From the NCBI RefSeq assembly GCF_030407455.1, contig NZ_JASDDJ010000020.1:1-53117 (forward strand): a stretch of 53,117 nucleotides of DNA. The letters run 5' to 3'. Source of the DNA: Psychrobacter sp. 5A.1 (lineage in GTDB: Bacteria; Pseudomonadota; Gammaproteobacteria; Pseudomonadales; Moraxellaceae). How positions within the stretch are numbered: the first letter of the stretch is position 1; each line of letters starts with the position of its first letter. The notes below the pieces were generated by a model that saw only the letters and a program-made list of their open reading frames with translations, did not search any database and was not told the origin of the DNA. Below are positions 36,497-46,842 of this stretch, piece by piece. Position numbers and translations under genes: made by a program.

Positions 36497-38044
36497 ATGT
36501 TTGATACCTTAACAGAACGCTTATCGTCGAGCCTGCGCAATATCGTCGGCACGGGGCAATTGACCGAAGACAATATCAAAGACACCCTACGTGAAGTGCG
36601 TATGGCGCTGTTAGAAGCCGATGTGGCGCTGCCTGTCACTCGTGATTTCGTAAAACGCGTCAAAGAGCAAGCACTTGGCGCTGAGGTGCTTAAAGAGCTT
36701 GCCCCAGGCCAAGCCTTTGTCAAAATCGTCCATGACGAATTGACTGAGATGATGGGCAGTGCCAACCAACAGTTAGAGATGACGGGTAAGCCACCTGTTG
36801 TTTATTTGCTTGCAGGTTTGCAAGGTGCGGGTAAAACCACCACCGCTGGTAAGTTGGCCAAGTTTTTACAAGAGCGTCATAAGAAAAAAGTCATGTTGGT
36901 TTCAGCTGACGTCTATCGTCCAGCCGCCATCAAGCAGCTTGAGCAAGTAGCAGGTCAGGTCAACGCTAAATTTGTGAATTCGAGCGCTGATGAAAATCCA
37001 ATCGATATCGCGCTACGTGCTATCGAAGAAGCAAAAATCCAATATCAAGATATTTTGATCATCGATACGGCGGGTCGTCTACATATTGATGACACGATGA
37101 TGGATGAGATTAAGGCGCTGACTGCTGCTGTCAATCCGTCTGAGACGCTGTTTGTCGTTGATGCAATGACAGGTCAAGATGCTGCCAATACCGCCAAAGC
37201 TTTTAATGATGCGCTACCGTTGACGGGTGTTATTCTGACCAAAACGGATGGTGATGCACGCGGTGGTGCTGCACTTTCTGTACGTGCTATTACAGGCAAG
37301 CCCATTAAGTTTTTAGGTCGCGGTGAGAAGTTAGATGAGTTAGAGCTGTTCCATCCTGAACGTATTGCTCAGCGTATTCTTGGCATGGGTGATGTACTGA
37401 GTTTGGTGGAAGAAGTCGAGCAAAAAATCGACCGTGATAAAGCCGAAAAAATGGCGAAAAAGATGCAAAAGGGCGGCGAATTCGACCTTGAGGATCTCTT
37501 GACGCAGTTCCAGCAAATGAAAAGTATGGGCGGCATGGCAGGATTTTTAGACAAGATGCCAGGTATGGGCGGATCTGACATGCAAAAAGCAGTCGAAGAT
37601 GCCAAGCCAGAAGAAAAAGTGCGTGAAATGGAAGCGTTAATCAATTCTATGACACCATTTGAGCGTAAAAATCCTGATAAGATTAATCCAAGCCGTAAGC
37701 GTCGTATTGCTGCTGGTTCTGGCCACGAGATTCAAGACGTCAATCGTTTGCTCAAGCAACATAAGCAAATGGCCAAAATGATGAAAATGATCTCCAAGCC
37801 TGAAGGCATCAGTAAAATGATGAAGTCTATGCAAGGATTGATGGGCGGCGGCGGAGCAGGTGGCGGCGGTGGTGGCCCACTATTCGGTGGCGGTCAACAA
37901 GGCGGCGCAAAGGATGTGAATCCAGAGCAAATGGCAAAGCAAATGGGCCTTGATCCAAATAACATGCCAAGCACCGAAGAGATGCAAAAGCAAATGCAAG
38001 AAATGCAAAGCCAAGCACCAAAGAAGTTTAAAACGCGCTTTTAA
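36497..38044 (+). CDS. ffh: Signal recognition particle protein Ffh
   Basis: Binds 4.5S RNA and signal sequences and delivers ribosomes to FtsY at the membrane. NG domain: GLQGAGKTTTAGKLA (G1), DVYRPAAIKQL, DTAGRLHIDD, and TKTDGDARGGAAL. M domain: methionine-rich (MMKMISKPEGISKMMKSMQ) with the RNA-binding GSGHEIQDVNRLLKQ. The C-terminus carries an unusual run of glycine (about 455-480: GGGGAGGGGGG...FGGGQQGG) and a Met/Gln-rich tail, bringing it to 515 residues against about 453 in E. coli. It ends at a terminator. Confidence 0.97.
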   Translation: MFDTLTERLSSSLRNIVGTGQLTEDNIKDTLREVRMALLEADVALPVTRDFVKRVKEQALGAEVLKELAPGQAFVKIVHDELTEMMGSANQQLEMTGKPPVVYLLAGLQGAGKTTTAGKLAKFLQERHKKKVMLVSADVYRPAAIKQLEQVAGQVNAKFVNSSADENPIDIALRAIEEAKIQYQDILIIDTAGRLHIDDTMMDEIKALTAAVNPSETLFVVDAMTGQDAANTAKAFNDALPLTGVILTKTDGDARGGAALSVRAITGKPIKFLGRGEKLDELELFHPERIAQRILGMGDVLSLVEEVEQKIDRDKAEKMAKKMQKGGEFDLEDLLTQFQQMKSMGGMAGFLDKMPGMGGSDMQKAVEDAKPEEKVREMEALINSMTPFERKNPDKINPSRKRRIAAGSGHEIQDVNRLLKQHKQMAKMMKMISKPEGISKMMKSMQGLMGGGGAGGGGGGPLFGGGQQGGAKDVNPEQMAKQMGLDPNNMPSTEEMQKQMQEMQSQAPKKFKTRF

Positions 38045-38081
38045 ATAATAGCTGACTGTATTGTCTATGATTTGCTGATGG

Positions 38082-38118
38082 AAACCTCAAAACTGACACG
38101 GTTTTGAGGTTTTTTCTT
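38082..38118 (+). terminator. Terminator of ffh
   Basis: AAACCTCAAAAC pairs with GTTTTGAGGTTT, followed by a T-rich tail. It is 38 bp after the ffh stop. Confidence 0.88.
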
Positions 38119-38315
38119 TTCTTTTAATTTGGTCAAGCCCTTATGGATAAAGTATGAAAAACGTAGAAATTGATAAAATACGTGTACCCTAAATGCTATG
38201 ATAGGCGCTGTTTTATTCTGTCAGTATTTTTACAATGTACAAATGATAAATCGTTATAAAAAATGATTAAAAGCTGACAAGCCAATTTAGAACACCAAAA
38301 GTACAAGCCGAGGTT

Positions 38316-39011
38316 ATGATGTTTTTAGCAATGGATACCGTGTTTGATCAGTGCTCAATCGCAATTTTGGATTCGAATGGTCAGGTGCTATCGAGTCATA
38401 CCGAAACAGGTAAGCGCCAGCAGACTCAGCAAATTTTGCCAATGATTGATGCAGCCTTATCCGAAGCGCAATTAAAGCTTGCTGATATACAGGCATTAAT
38501 ATTCAATCGAGGGCCTGGTGCATTTAGTGGTATCCGCATTAATACAGCTGTAGTACAGGCATTGTCTGTGGCACATGATATTCCCTGTGTGGGCGTCTCA
38601 AGCTTGCAAGCAATTGCACAGTGTGCGTATCAGCAGTATGGTCTGACGCAAGTATATAGCGCGCTTGATGCCCGTATGCAGCAAGTGTATTTTGGGCAGT
38701 ATGCAGTAATCGATAGTGAAGCAGCCATTATGCAGCCAGTCTTGGCCAATGATAGCGATAGCACCGAGCAGCTGTTAGATTATGACCGTCAGACTATACT
38801 CGATATAGCCATCGTCGGTAATGGCTCAGGCCTATTAACGTTGCATGATAATCAGATTTTTCATGAAGACGTGTCGCCGGATGCAGTAGTTATCGGTCAG
38901 CTCGGTATCGCCCAGTTTATGGCGGTAGGTGGGACCGAAGCATCGCAGGCTTTACCAAAATACTTACGTAACCAAGCTTGGAAAACCCTTAAAGAGCAAG
39001 GCAAAGCGTAG
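38316..39011 (+). CDS. tsaB: tRNA threonylcarbamoyladenosine biosynthesis protein TsaB
   Basis: TsaB partners TsaD and TsaE to make t6A37 in tRNAs reading ANN codons. The N-terminus LAMDTVFDQCSIAIL and the block FNRGPGAFSGIRINTAVVQALS with GVSSLQAIAQ are typical of TsaB. At 231 residues it is normal. ATG occurs twice (38316, 38319); GAGG is nearer the right distance for 38319, which would start MFLAM. tsaD and tsaE are not nearby. Confidence 0.92.
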   Translation: MMFLAMDTVFDQCSIAILDSNGQVLSSHTETGKRQQTQQILPMIDAALSEAQLKLADIQALIFNRGPGAFSGIRINTAVVQALSVAHDIPCVGVSSLQAIAQCAYQQYGLTQVYSALDARMQQVYFGQYAVIDSEAAIMQPVLANDSDSTEQLLDYDRQTILDIAIVGNGSGLLTLHDNQIFHEDVSPDAVVIGQLGIAQFMAVGGTEASQALPKYLRNQAWKTLKEQGKA

Positions 39012-39100
39012 TCAATCCCCATCATTTTTAGCGCTACGTAAAATATAACAACACACTAAAAACTGTACTAACCAATAGGTCTGTATCTAGGAAAGCCACC

Positions 39101-39943
39101 GTGGATATCATTTTATTAATTCAAGCTGTCATCATGGGTATCGTTGAAGGTATCACTGAATTTTTACCCATCTCTAGCACTGGCTACCTAATTTTATCAG
39201 CAGATGTGATGGGCTTTTGGACCAAAGAAAAGGTCGACTTGTTTGTCGTTGTCGTGCAGCTGGGTGCTATCTTGGCCGTTATCTATGATTATTGGGGCAG
39301 ACTATGGCAAGCGCTTATGGGGTTGCTAACAGGTAAAGCAGAAGGCATGACCAATCCAAGACAGCTGGGACTTAGCCTAATTGTCGCCACCATTCCTGTG
39401 ATGATCGTTGGCTTTACCTTCGCTGATGAGATTAAAGCTTATTTATTTAATCCAATCGTTGTCGCGATTATGCTTATCATCGGCGGTCTGCTGATATTTT
39501 ATGTAGAAAAATGCCCTAAGACGGTCATTGCAGAGGAGGCAGAAGACGTCAGCATGAAAACTGCGCTGATGATTGGTCTGCTTCAATGTCTAGCACTCAT
39601 ACCAGGGACGTCACGCTCGGGTGCGACTATTATTGGTGCACTGTGGCTTGGTGTCTCGCGCAAAGCGTCAGCAGAGTTTTCATTCTTTTTAGGTATTCCA
39701 GTTATCGTAGGCGCGGCATTATTAGACTTAATCAAACATGGTGATGTATTGACCAACAGTGAAGATTGGTTAGTACTGGGCATCGGCACCATCGTGTCGT
39801 TTATCGTCGCTTTACTCTGTATTCGCCTGCTAGTAGCATGGGTGAGCCGTCGTGACTTTACGATCTTTGCTTGGTTACGCATCATCACTGGTATCGTCGT
39901 ATTGGTCGCCGCTTGGGGCTTTGGTTATCAAATGGCAGGTTAA
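39101..39943 (+). CDS. uppP: Undecaprenyl-diphosphatase UppP (BacA)
   Basis: Recycles undecaprenyl diphosphate for cell-wall building and confers bacitracin tolerance. Family signatures are clear: GIVEGITEFLPISSTGYLIL near the N-terminus and IPGTSRSGATIIGALWLG in the middle. About eight membrane segments, 280 residues. GTG start with AGGAAAG upstream. It lies 89 bp after tsaB. Confidence 0.96.
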   Translation: MDIILLIQAVIMGIVEGITEFLPISSTGYLILSADVMGFWTKEKVDLFVVVVQLGAILAVIYDYWGRLWQALMGLLTGKAEGMTNPRQLGLSLIVATIPVMIVGFTFADEIKAYLFNPIVVAIMLIIGGLLIFYVEKCPKTVIAEEAEDVSMKTALMIGLLQCLALIPGTSRSGATIIGALWLGVSRKASAEFSFFLGIPVIVGAALLDLIKHGDVLTNSEDWLVLGIGTIVSFIVALLCIRLLVAWVSRRDFTIFAWLRIITGIVVLVAAWGFGYQMAG

Positions 39944-39992
39944 GCCATCACGATGGTCGATGGCCTTATGAGCAGTAAAAAAGAGGGTAGTC

Positions 39993-40892
39993 ATGAGTAG
40001 TTTGCCACACGCTTCTAAACAGGCTAATGCCTTTATGCAATGCCAGTTACTCTATGTGAGTGAGTCGCAGCAAGAGCAAGTAGATAGCTTGCAAGTATTG
40101 ATAGAGCAGCACCGATTACCAATCGAATTAAAAGCTGAGTTGTCTGTCGATAAGTTAACGCAAAAGCGTCGTCAGCAATTAAGCCAAACAGCCATTCAAG
40201 CTATTTTGTTATTGGACGATAAAAATAAACTATCATGGCTTAGTGATGGGTTGAGTGTCGCACCAGAGTGGGACAAACTGCAACGTCGTGTGGTGAGTGC
40301 AGGACGAAAGTCTGAATTGCTATTGCAAGCTGCCAAGCTCACATCGGATAGCTGCATCATTGATGCGACGGCGGGTTTTGGGCATGATAGCTTGATATTG
40401 GGCAGTACAGGTGCCCAAGTCATCATGCTTGAGCAGCAGCCTTTGATGGCATTGCTCCTACTTGTAGAGCAGCAGCGCATGAGTACGTTGCCGAATTGGC
40501 AAAAGCTGATGTCACGTTTACATATCATAAATACGGATGCGCTTAGTTATTTTGAAGGACTAGACGTTGAGTCAGACACTAGCGAGAGTAACGTCATCGA
40601 TGTCGTCTATCTGGACCCTATGTTTCCAGAGGATAGCTACCAAGATAGCAAGACAGGCAAGGGTGCTAAAGTTGGTAAGCACATGCAAGCATTGCATCAA
40701 TTGGCAAGCCCTCCAACATTGGACGAAGAATGCCAGTTGCTAGCATCTGCAAAAGCTGTTGTCAGTAAATATGCGCAGCACTCTGGGCGCGTTATCGTAA
40801 AACGTCCTCAGCATGCGCCATTGTTAGCAAGCCAACAACCCAATGAAAGCTGGCATAATGAAGCAGTACGTTTTGATGGGTACTTTGTTTGA
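39993..40892 (+). CDS. rsmJ: rRNA small-subunit methyltransferase RsmJ
   Basis: RsmJ methylates G1516 (N2) of 16S rRNA. SAM-binding block CIIDATAGFGHDSLILG, then VIMLEQQPLMALLL and the VVYLDPMFPED motif, followed by KVGKHMQALHQL, are typical of this family. Length 299 is a little above the E. coli protein. It lies 49 bp after uppP with GAGGG before the ATG and may be co-transcribed. Confidence 0.9.
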   Translation: MSSLPHASKQANAFMQCQLLYVSESQQEQVDSLQVLIEQHRLPIELKAELSVDKLTQKRRQQLSQTAIQAILLLDDKNKLSWLSDGLSVAPEWDKLQRRVVSAGRKSELLLQAAKLTSDSCIIDATAGFGHDSLILGSTGAQVIMLEQQPLMALLLLVEQQRMSTLPNWQKLMSRLHIINTDALSYFEGLDVESDTSESNVIDVVYLDPMFPEDSYQDSKTGKGAKVGKHMQALHQLASPPTLDEECQLLASAKAVVSKYAQHSGRVIVKRPQHAPLLASQQPNESWHNEAVRFDGYFV

Positions 40893-40947
40893 TAGTGATT
40901 GTTTGATAGCGATTGTTTATCGGAACTAATGGATTTAGGAGCAAGGA

Positions 40948-41187
40948 ATGTCAACGCTAATCATTTGGGTCATGGGTGCAGGATTGTTATTGATTAATAT
41001 CCTGCTGCGCACACGAATTCTTCGGCTTGAAGCACGACTAAAAGAATTGAGCAATCCACAAGAGCAATTGGCATTTTTGCGTCAGCAAGCATCGAAGAAA
41101 GATAAAGTCCCTGCGCTGAAAGCGTTGCGCAAACAGTATCCTGAGCTGTCGCTGGTCGATGCCAATCGATTATGGAAACAAGTTTAG
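40948..41187 (+). CDS. Small single-segment membrane protein with a helical L7/L12-like tail
   Basis: 79 residues: an N-terminal hydrophobic segment (STLIIWVMGAGLLLINILL) followed by a charged helical part. The end, KVPALKALRKQYPELSLVDA, reminds me of the ribosomal L7/L12 C-terminal helix pattern (K-x-x-x-I/A-K-x-x-R) also found in other small bacterial membrane proteins. The ATG follows AGGAGC. It is 55 bp after rsmJ. No known function. Confidence 0.65.
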   Translation: MSTLIIWVMGAGLLLINILLRTRILRLEARLKELSNPQEQLAFLRQQASKKDKVPALKALRKQYPELSLVDANRLWKQV

Positions 41188-41284
41188 TAGCCAGCAGTCA
41201 GTTCATTAAGCAGTCATTCTAGGCGCTCTTAGCAAAGTCTATAAACACGCACACAACATATTATATTGACGATAATAGAAAGCC

Positions 41285-42202
41285 ATGACATTTAAAGACA
41301 AATTACAGGCCTACATCCAACTAACCCGTTTTGATAAGCCAGTGGGCATTGAATTGCTGCTATGGCCAACATTATGGGGTGTGCTGCTGGCTGCGATGGG
41401 TCAAGCGCAGCAGCAAGGCATGACAGCAGGTTTGCCAAGCCTCAAAATATTTATAATATTTGCCCTCGGTGCGATTTTTATGCGCGCGGCTGGTTGTGCG
41501 ATTAATGATTTTGCTGATCGAAAAGTAGATGGCCATGTGACCCGTACCAAAGGACGCCCATTAGCTGACGGGCGCTTATCAGGTAGAGAAGCCGTCGCTG
41601 CGTTTTTGGTGTTGGTGCTACTAAGTGCCAGCCTGTTGTTTTTCTTACCTATTACCGTGTTTTATTGGTCGCTTGGTGCCGTTATATTGGCGTTCATTTA
41701 TCCCTTTATGAAACGTTATACACATTTGCCGCAAGTGTTTTTAGCAGCAGCTTTTGGTTGGGCGATACCGATGGCTTATGTGGCCGTACAAGGTGCTCCT
41801 GATATCTGGTGTTGGTTATTGTTTTTAGCCTATATGTGCTGGACGGTGGCTTATGATACGCAATATGCCATGGCTGACCGCGAGGACGATTTGAAAATTG
41901 GGGTAAAATCAACGGCGATATTATTTGGTCGCTATGATGTGATTATCATCTCGCTACTACAAACGTTGTTTTTGCTTATTATGGGCGTGGTCATGTGGCA
42001 CTATTTTGCGCCGACTACGTTGGGTGTTACGCCAGTATTTGGTTTGGCATTAGTCGCTATGATGTTTGCCAAGCAAAACAGTGCTTGTGCTAGCTACAAT
42101 GCATTGGCTTGCTTTCAGGCGTTTTTGGCTAATATTTGGGTAGGACGTTACGTCTTTGCTTTCATTACCATCGCTTGTGTATGGACGACGCTCAATGGAT
42201 GA
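41285..42202 (+). CDS. ubiA: 4-hydroxybenzoate polyprenyltransferase UbiA
   Basis: Adds the polyprenyl chain to 4-hydroxybenzoate in ubiquinone synthesis. Both Asp-rich motifs are present: [20 protein letters not shown] and [20 protein letters not shown]. Eight or nine membrane segments; 305 residues. The usual partner ubiC (chorismate lyase) is not adjacent. The end overlaps an ATG for the next gene at 42195, but that gene more likely starts at 42213. Confidence 0.96.
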   Translation: MTFKDKLQAYIQLTRFDKPVGIELLLWPTLWGVLLAAMGQAQQQGMTAGLPSLKIFIIFALGAIFMRAAGCAINDFADRKVDGHVTRTKGRPLADGRLSGREAVAAFLVLVLLSASLLFFLPITVFYWSLGAVILAFIYPFMKRYTHLPQVFLAAAFGWAIPMAYVAVQGAPDIWCWLLFLAYMCWTVAYDTQYAMADREDDLKIGVKSTAILFGRYDVIIISLLQTLFLLIMGVVMWHYFAPTTLGVTPVFGLALVAMMFAKQNSACASYNALACFQAFLANIWVGRYVFAFITIACVWTTLNG

Positions 42203-42212
42203 AGTGGATACA

Positions 42213-42872
42213 ATGTCAAAATTAAAAATGCAGAAATCATCTGATGCCAATATATCTGAAATCGATTATCAGGCAAGGTTGGCTGAGCATGGGCTGACAC
42301 GCGAGCAAGTCATTGCGACCGAGCGTAAACTGGCAAAGTTTGCCAATACAATGGATTCGTTAGTACGGATACCGTTTACTAAACAAGGTATGGGTGCGGA
42401 TGCCGCGCTTTCAACCATTCCGTTGGCGGGCGATTTGGCAGGATTGGCACTGACGAGCTATGCGTTTATATTGGGTCGTCAATTGGGTGTGCCAGCACAT
42501 AAGATGACGCCGGCTGTCAGATTGGCATTGATTGATATGGTAGTAGGTATCGTGCCTGGTATTGGGACATTGCTCGATATATTTATTCGTCCGAGTCGTA
42601 AGACATTGGGTATCGTGCACGAGCATCTACATGATGAGTATGGCATCACCGAAACGATGCATATGGATCGACCATTTTTACATCAATCACTAGAAGATAA
42701 GCAACAGCAAAGTCGTTTTGGTTTTTTTTGGCGTACTCCAATCGCCGCTTGGCTGTACCTGCATATCCCTGACATTTTAGGATTAATCGTCATTGTGGTG
42801 GTTGGTTGGGGATTATGGGCAATGATAAGTTGGTTGGTCAGTCTATTCGGGCAAACCACCGGGTTTGGCTAA
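42213..42872 (+). CDS. DUF4112 membrane protein
   Basis: 219 residues. The core matches DUF4112: LDSLVRIPFTKQGMGADAAL-type text (here MDSLVRIPF...), IPLAGDLAGLALTSYAFILG, MVVGIVPGIGTLLDIFIRPS, with a final hydrophobic segment (ILGLIVIVVVGWGLWAMISWL). Function unknown. I take ATG 42213; ATG 42195 overlaps ubiA by a few bases and remains possible. Close spacing suggests co-transcription with ubiA. Confidence 0.8.
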   Translation: MSKLKMQKSSDANISEIDYQARLAEHGLTREQVIATERKLAKFANTMDSLVRIPFTKQGMGADAALSTIPLAGDLAGLALTSYAFILGRQLGVPAHKMTPAVRLALIDMVVGIVPGIGTLLDIFIRPSRKTLGIVHEHLHDEYGITETMHMDRPFLHQSLEDKQQQSRFGFFWRTPIAAWLYLHIPDILGLIVIVVVGWGLWAMISWLVSLFGQTTGFG

Positions 42873-42887
42873 AATAAAAGAGTAAGC

Positions 42888-42937
42888 AAAAAGGCGACAC
42901 ACGTTACTATTTAATCGTAACGTATGCCGCCTTTTTT
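42888..42937. terminator. Bidirectional terminator between convergent genes
   Basis: AAAAAGGCG and ACGTTAC on the left pair with GTAACGT and CGCCTTTTTT on the right, with an internal loop. It ends the DUF4112 gene (+) and the lipoprotein gene (-). Confidence 0.8.
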
Positions 42938-42971
42938 ATGGCAAATTTTTATAAATGTTAAGGTTCAGATA

Positions 42972-43613
42972 TTACTCAGTGATGACTTCTGCTTCTGCAC
43001 TGACCGCATCAAAGCTGGTGACTTTCTTGTTTTGAACGAGGTCAACGGTGCCGCCGCCAGCATGACTCACCAGCTGAATGCTACCATCGTTTGACTGATA
43101 GGTGGGATTGTTGCCTTGGCCTTCGGGTGCGCTTAAGGTCATTTTTGGTTTATTAGGTAGGGTGACAATAGCGTTTAGCATACCAGATGCCGACGTCTCA
43201 AAGACCACAGATAAGGTTTCACCTGCTGCATTTTTATAACGGACATCCGTGATTTGTGCACCTTTGATGGCTTGCTCTGGATTGGGTGTTTCAGCGACAT
43301 CATTTGAAGTAGTAACGGTATTTCCAAGGTCTTTTTCTAACTCCGTTAAGCTCATATCGCGCTCTGAATCAATGTCAGTCTGCGTGACATTCTGAGCGTC
43401 ATCAGCGCTGCTATCTTCAGCTGCATTGACATTAATATTTGTCGTCACTGGCGTTGTTTGCGTTGAAGTTTCAGCCGCAGCTGTAGCGTCATTGATTGCT
43501 TCAGGTTCTGGATCTTTTTGGCAGGCAGTCAGTAGCAGTGCACTAAAGAGAACAACAGGAATTACTTTATAGTAAGACTGGGATTTTAGTGGGGTTAAAG
43601 TAAGGTTGTTCAT
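42972..43613 (-). CDS. Putative lipoprotein, unknown function
   Basis: 213 residues from ATG 43613. Signal with lipobox FSALLLTACQKD; the acylated Cys is about residue 31. After it comes a Thr/Asn/Asp-rich low-complexity stretch (about 40-100), then a compact C-terminal part (ITDVRYKNAAGETLSVVFET ... IQLVSHAGGGTVDL) that looks like a small beta-fold, in the style of DUF-type or MliC-like lysozyme-inhibitor lipoproteins. I do not assign a family. The ORF is open to 43667, but the residues upstream of 43613 do not look like part of the signal. Confidence 0.75.
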   Translation of the reverse strand: MNNLTLTPLKSQSYYKVIPVVLFSALLLTACQKDPEPEAINDATAAAETSTQTTPVTTNINVNAAEDSSADDAQNVTQTDIDSERDMSLTELEKDLGNTVTTSNDVAETPNPEQAIKGAQITDVRYKNAAGETLSVVFETSASGMLNAIVTLPNKPKMTLSAPEGQGNNPTYQSNDGSIQLVSHAGGGTVDLVQNKKVTSFDAVSAEAEVITE

Positions 43614-44078
43614 AATAAGGTGATTATCCAATAAGTGTGCTTTATTTACGCACAGTAAATGGTACAAGGCAGTTTGTATATTAAGTACTGATCATAATAA
43701 CTAACTTTAGCTCACCACCATACTTTTTAATAAAATATCTATGCTTATTTAAGTAAGTCTCTTACTAATTGTCGAATATCAACGTGTCGTTAATAAGTAT
43801 AATGGTCAAAACTGTTTCAAATGGCAAGTTTTTAGAATAGGTTAACAAGGCGTCTGGACGTATTGATATAGAGTGATACTCAATTTGACGGGCTGTCATT
43901 ATGAATGTTTTATCATAAAACATCGGGTATCTAGTTTGACTTATGAATCGGTATTTGATTTATCAGTAGACATTTTAGCTTACAACATAATACGATTGGG
44001 TTATGTTAAAGAAAACGGAGGTCGATAAATGTCGTGCTTCGTTATTAAATGTTAGTCTACATACACTTAGGAATAGTA
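43614..44078. other. AT-rich spacer between divergent genes (about 465 bp)
   Basis: No gene or repeat seen. It must contain promoters for both neighbours. AGGAA lies just before ATG 44079. Confidence 0.5.
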
Positions 44079-44636
44079 ATGAATAACGACACAACTACTA
44101 GAAGTCAGCTAGAAGCTTATAAGCCAACAGCTACTTATGTAGGTATCTCTTGGGGTGCGATGCTAATAGGCGTATTGGCATATTTGATTGGGTTATGGAA
44201 TGCACAAAGCATGTTGCTAAATGAAAAAGGCTACTATCTAGCTGTTTTAGCGCTTGGTTTGTATGCAGCCATTAGTTTACAAAAAACACTCCGTGATCGT
44301 GCAGAAGGTATTCCAACGACTAATTTGTATTACATGATAAGTTGGGCTGCTTTGGGATTATCTATTGCCCTCATTGTGATTGGACTCGTAAATGCAGAGG
44401 GGCTAATATTGAGTGAGAGAGGTTTTTATATGATGGCGTTTACGCTGAGCTTATTTGCAGCCGTCACCATTCAAAAAAACACTCGTGATGAGGAGCAAGT
44501 TCGCAAACTGATTACACCTATAACAGGATTTAATGAGAATAGTGGAATAGATATTACTAAAGAAATTAGGAACCACTCTGAGTCTGGAAAGTCACTTTTT
44601 GGTGCAGTTAAATCTAAAATGGAAGGCAATGAGTAA
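44079..44636 (+). CDS. YiaA/YiaB-family inner membrane protein
   Basis: 185 residues with two copies of the YiaAB two-helix unit: YVGISWGAMLIGVLAYLIGL with YYLAVLALGLYAAISLQKTL, and ISWAALGLSIALIVIGLV with FYMMAFTLSLFAAVTIQKN. The two units have the same pattern (xxxW(A/G)xL...G..., then G(Y/F)Y...LxLFAA...QK-TRD), so the gene looks like an internal duplication, as in E. coli YiaA. Function unknown. The ATG 44079 follows AGGAATAG. Confidence 0.85.
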   Translation: MNNDTTTRSQLEAYKPTATYVGISWGAMLIGVLAYLIGLWNAQSMLLNEKGYYLAVLALGLYAAISLQKTLRDRAEGIPTTNLYYMISWAALGLSIALIVIGLVNAEGLILSERGFYMMAFTLSLFAAVTIQKNTRDEEQVRKLITPITGFNENSGIDITKEIRNHSESGKSLFGAVKSKMEGNE

Positions 44637-44658
44637 AGCCTTCGACTAAAAGAAACAA

Positions 44659-46722
44659 TTAAGTCAGCGGTGTCTGCAAGCGCGTACGGTTGGGTGAAAG
44701 GCGTGCTAGCATCGCGGTCGATAAAGGCGTAAACGAGCCTAGCATCATATCGACTAATGCTTCAGCGCATAGTGGTGCAATGGCATAGCCTTTAGCACCC
44801 ATCGCACTCATTACCCAGATGCGTTCGCTGTTACTTAATGATCCTACGATGGGATGGTAATCAGGCGTCTGAGTACGAATGCCAGCCCGTCCTTGCCATA
44901 AGCTCATATCTGTTGGCACAACCGACGCCAGCTCAGGAATGGCAGTGACCAGCTTGTCACGGCTAATCTGATGTTCCTCATCGCGTATATCTGTGCTTGT
45001 ATCGTTACGGATAAAGCTCGCACCTAGTAAAAACTGAGGGCTGCACTCTATGACATCGTTTAACTGTCCATCGCCCGTTTGTGCGGTGAATAGCGTACAG
45101 TAACCACTATATTTGAGCGGTATTTTAGGTAGGCTGGCGAGTTGTTTGGCTGTAGGGGTGAACCATGAGAGCTGACCGCGAATTTTGCGACAATCAAAAA
45201 TACGCTTATCTAATTGATGGCTCTCAAACGCTGCACAAACCACCACATTATCAGCATTTATAGATATTACTTGTTGATTTTGATCATACCCTTCAACACA
45301 AATATGACTTTCCATCTCGCTAATATTATTGACGGCTAACTGCTGAAAATGAATGAGTGGATGGGTCAGAATCGTCTCTTTTAAGGCTTGTGGATTGACC
45401 AAGCCTGACTGTGGTAGATATAGGTTATCCGATACATCCTGCGTCTTTAAACCGCTCGCATCCTGCGCCTGCGTAAGCGACAACGTGGTTGCCATCTCAT
45501 CAGGATAATCTGCAATTTGCGCTGTGCCGATATTGGCTTTTATCAGTAAATCGAGCGCACCCGTTGGCTCTAGTATGGCTGCTATATTTTGCTGTGCAGC
45601 TATTTCATTCAGCACACGATAGAGTCTGCTACTGTAGAGATAACCCATGGTGTGTAGATGCTCATCGACATGATGAATCGGTGTCATTTTGGGCGCAAGC
45701 AATGCCCGAGGATTGCCTGACGCACCTGCCAATGGCGCTGATTTGTCTAGCAACGTGACTTTGATACCGCGATTGGCAAGTGCCCAAGCCGTTAGCAATC
45801 CTGAGACACCAGCACCAATAACGATACTATGATCAGGCTTGAGGTTGCTATGAGCAGGAGTATTGTATGTACTGTTAGCAGGCTTGCTCTGACTATTAGT
45901 TTCAGATAAACAGACAGCATCAGTCATAACCGCTGTTAGCATTTGGTTCTTTCGCCCAAAGCCTTTTACCTTGTTAATCTCAAAGCCATGCTCTCTTAGC
46001 CCACGTTTAACAACACCTGCACTGCTATAGGTCGCAGCGGTGGTATTTGGGCAGGATAAGCGCTCTATCTGCGTAAAGATATCTTCTGCCCATAAGGTGC
46101 TATTACAAGAAGGGGCAAAGCCATCTAAAAACCATGCGTTAACGCAGGGTGTAGGCTTTATGGAAGTATCTAGTGCTAACTTGGCCAAGCTCTCAGCAGC
46201 ATCACCAAACCACATATCAACGGTCAAATTGTCATCAAAGAAATTTAAACGATGACAACCGGCAATCAGGGGTGGGTAGGCGGCCAAAAGAGGCGCAATC
46301 AATGCGACAAGCTCAGGCGCGCGCTGACCCCATAATGCCAGTATGTGAGTCAAATCAGCAAGTGGTATGGGGAATTTTTCAGTAGTAATAAAATGTAGAC
46401 GAGCCGTTGCTAACTGTGGATGAGTCTCTCGTAACTGTCGCCATAGCAGCCAAGTGGCTAATAGATTGAGTCCTGTACCAAATCCCAATTCAGCAATCGT
46501 AAAGCATTGCTTTGGTGCAAGGCATGCCAGTCGTTCTGGTAGTCGATTATGCGCCAAAAACACATAGCGTGACTCTGCTAAACCATCCGCATGAGAGAAG
46601 TACACATCCCCAAACTCCCCTGATACTGGCACCATATTGCCAGTATCATCCATTTGCCAGTCAATTTTGGCAGGCGTGATAACGTTTAAGGGTTCAGACT
46701 TGTTGCAATGAGCGATAGACAT
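44659..46722 (-). CDS. mnmC: Bifunctional tRNA mnm5s2U modification enzyme MnmC
   Basis: MnmC turns cmnm5s2U into nm5s2U (FAD domain) and methylates it to mnm5s2U (SAM domain) at wobble position 34. N-terminal part (about 1-265): [39 protein letters not shown] and WFLDGFAP. C-terminal part (about 295-687): FAD Rossmann motif [27 protein letters not shown], and near the end [18 protein letters not shown]. At 687 residues it is the full fused form, close to the E. coli length. Confidence 0.96.
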   Translation of the reverse strand: MSIAHCNKSEPLNVITPAKIDWQMDDTGNMVPVSGEFGDVYFSHADGLAESRYVFLAHNRLPERLACLAPKQCFTIAELGFGTGLNLLATWLLWRQLRETHPQLATARLHFITTEKFPIPLADLTHILALWGQRAPELVALIAPLLAAYPPLIAGCHRLNFFDDNLTVDMWFGDAAESLAKLALDTSIKPTPCVNAWFLDGFAPSCNSTLWAEDIFTQIERLSCPNTTAATYSSAGVVKRGLREHGFEINKVKGFGRKNQMLTAVMTDAVCLSETNSQSKPANSTYNTPAHSNLKPDHSIVIGAGVSGLLTAWALANRGIKVTLLDKSAPLAGASGNPRALLAPKMTPIHHVDEHLHTMGYLYSSRLYRVLNEIAAQQNIAAILEPTGALDLLIKANIGTAQIADYPDEMATTLSLTQAQDASGLKTQDVSDNLYLPQSGLVNPQALKETILTHPLIHFQQLAVNNISEMESHICVEGYDQNQQVISINADNVVVCAAFESHQLDKRIFDCRKIRGQLSWFTPTAKQLASLPKIPLKYSGYCTLFTAQTGDGQLNDVIECSPQFLLGASFIRNDTSTDIRDEEHQISRDKLVTAIPELASVVPTDMSLWQGRAGIRTQTPDYHPIVGSLSNSERIWVMSAMGAKGYAIAPLCAEALVDMMLGSFTPLSTAMLARLSPNRTRLQTPLT

Positions 46723-46789
46723 GAGGCACTTCTTAGGGATATCAGTAGCTATAATAAAGTCAGCAACAGGGAGGTGAACAGCAGTATCG

Positions 46790-46820
46790 ACAGAGGGTTC
46801 AGATTGATGGCAGGCCCTAA
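46790..46820. repeat. Fragment of the repeat family
   Basis: AGAGGGTTCAGATTGATGGCAGGCCCTAA matches the inside and right end of the short elements (GGGTTCAGATT...GGCCCTA). It lies between mnmC and the next minus-strand gene. Confidence 0.5.
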
Positions 46821-46842
46821 TGTGTCGCTTGCACGCCTTATT

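Noticed and set aside
38045..38315. 4.5S RNA (ffs) gene near ffh
   Set aside because: I looked for the conserved GGTCAGGTCCGGAAGGAAGC-type core and did not find it; the spacer holds only the ffh terminator.
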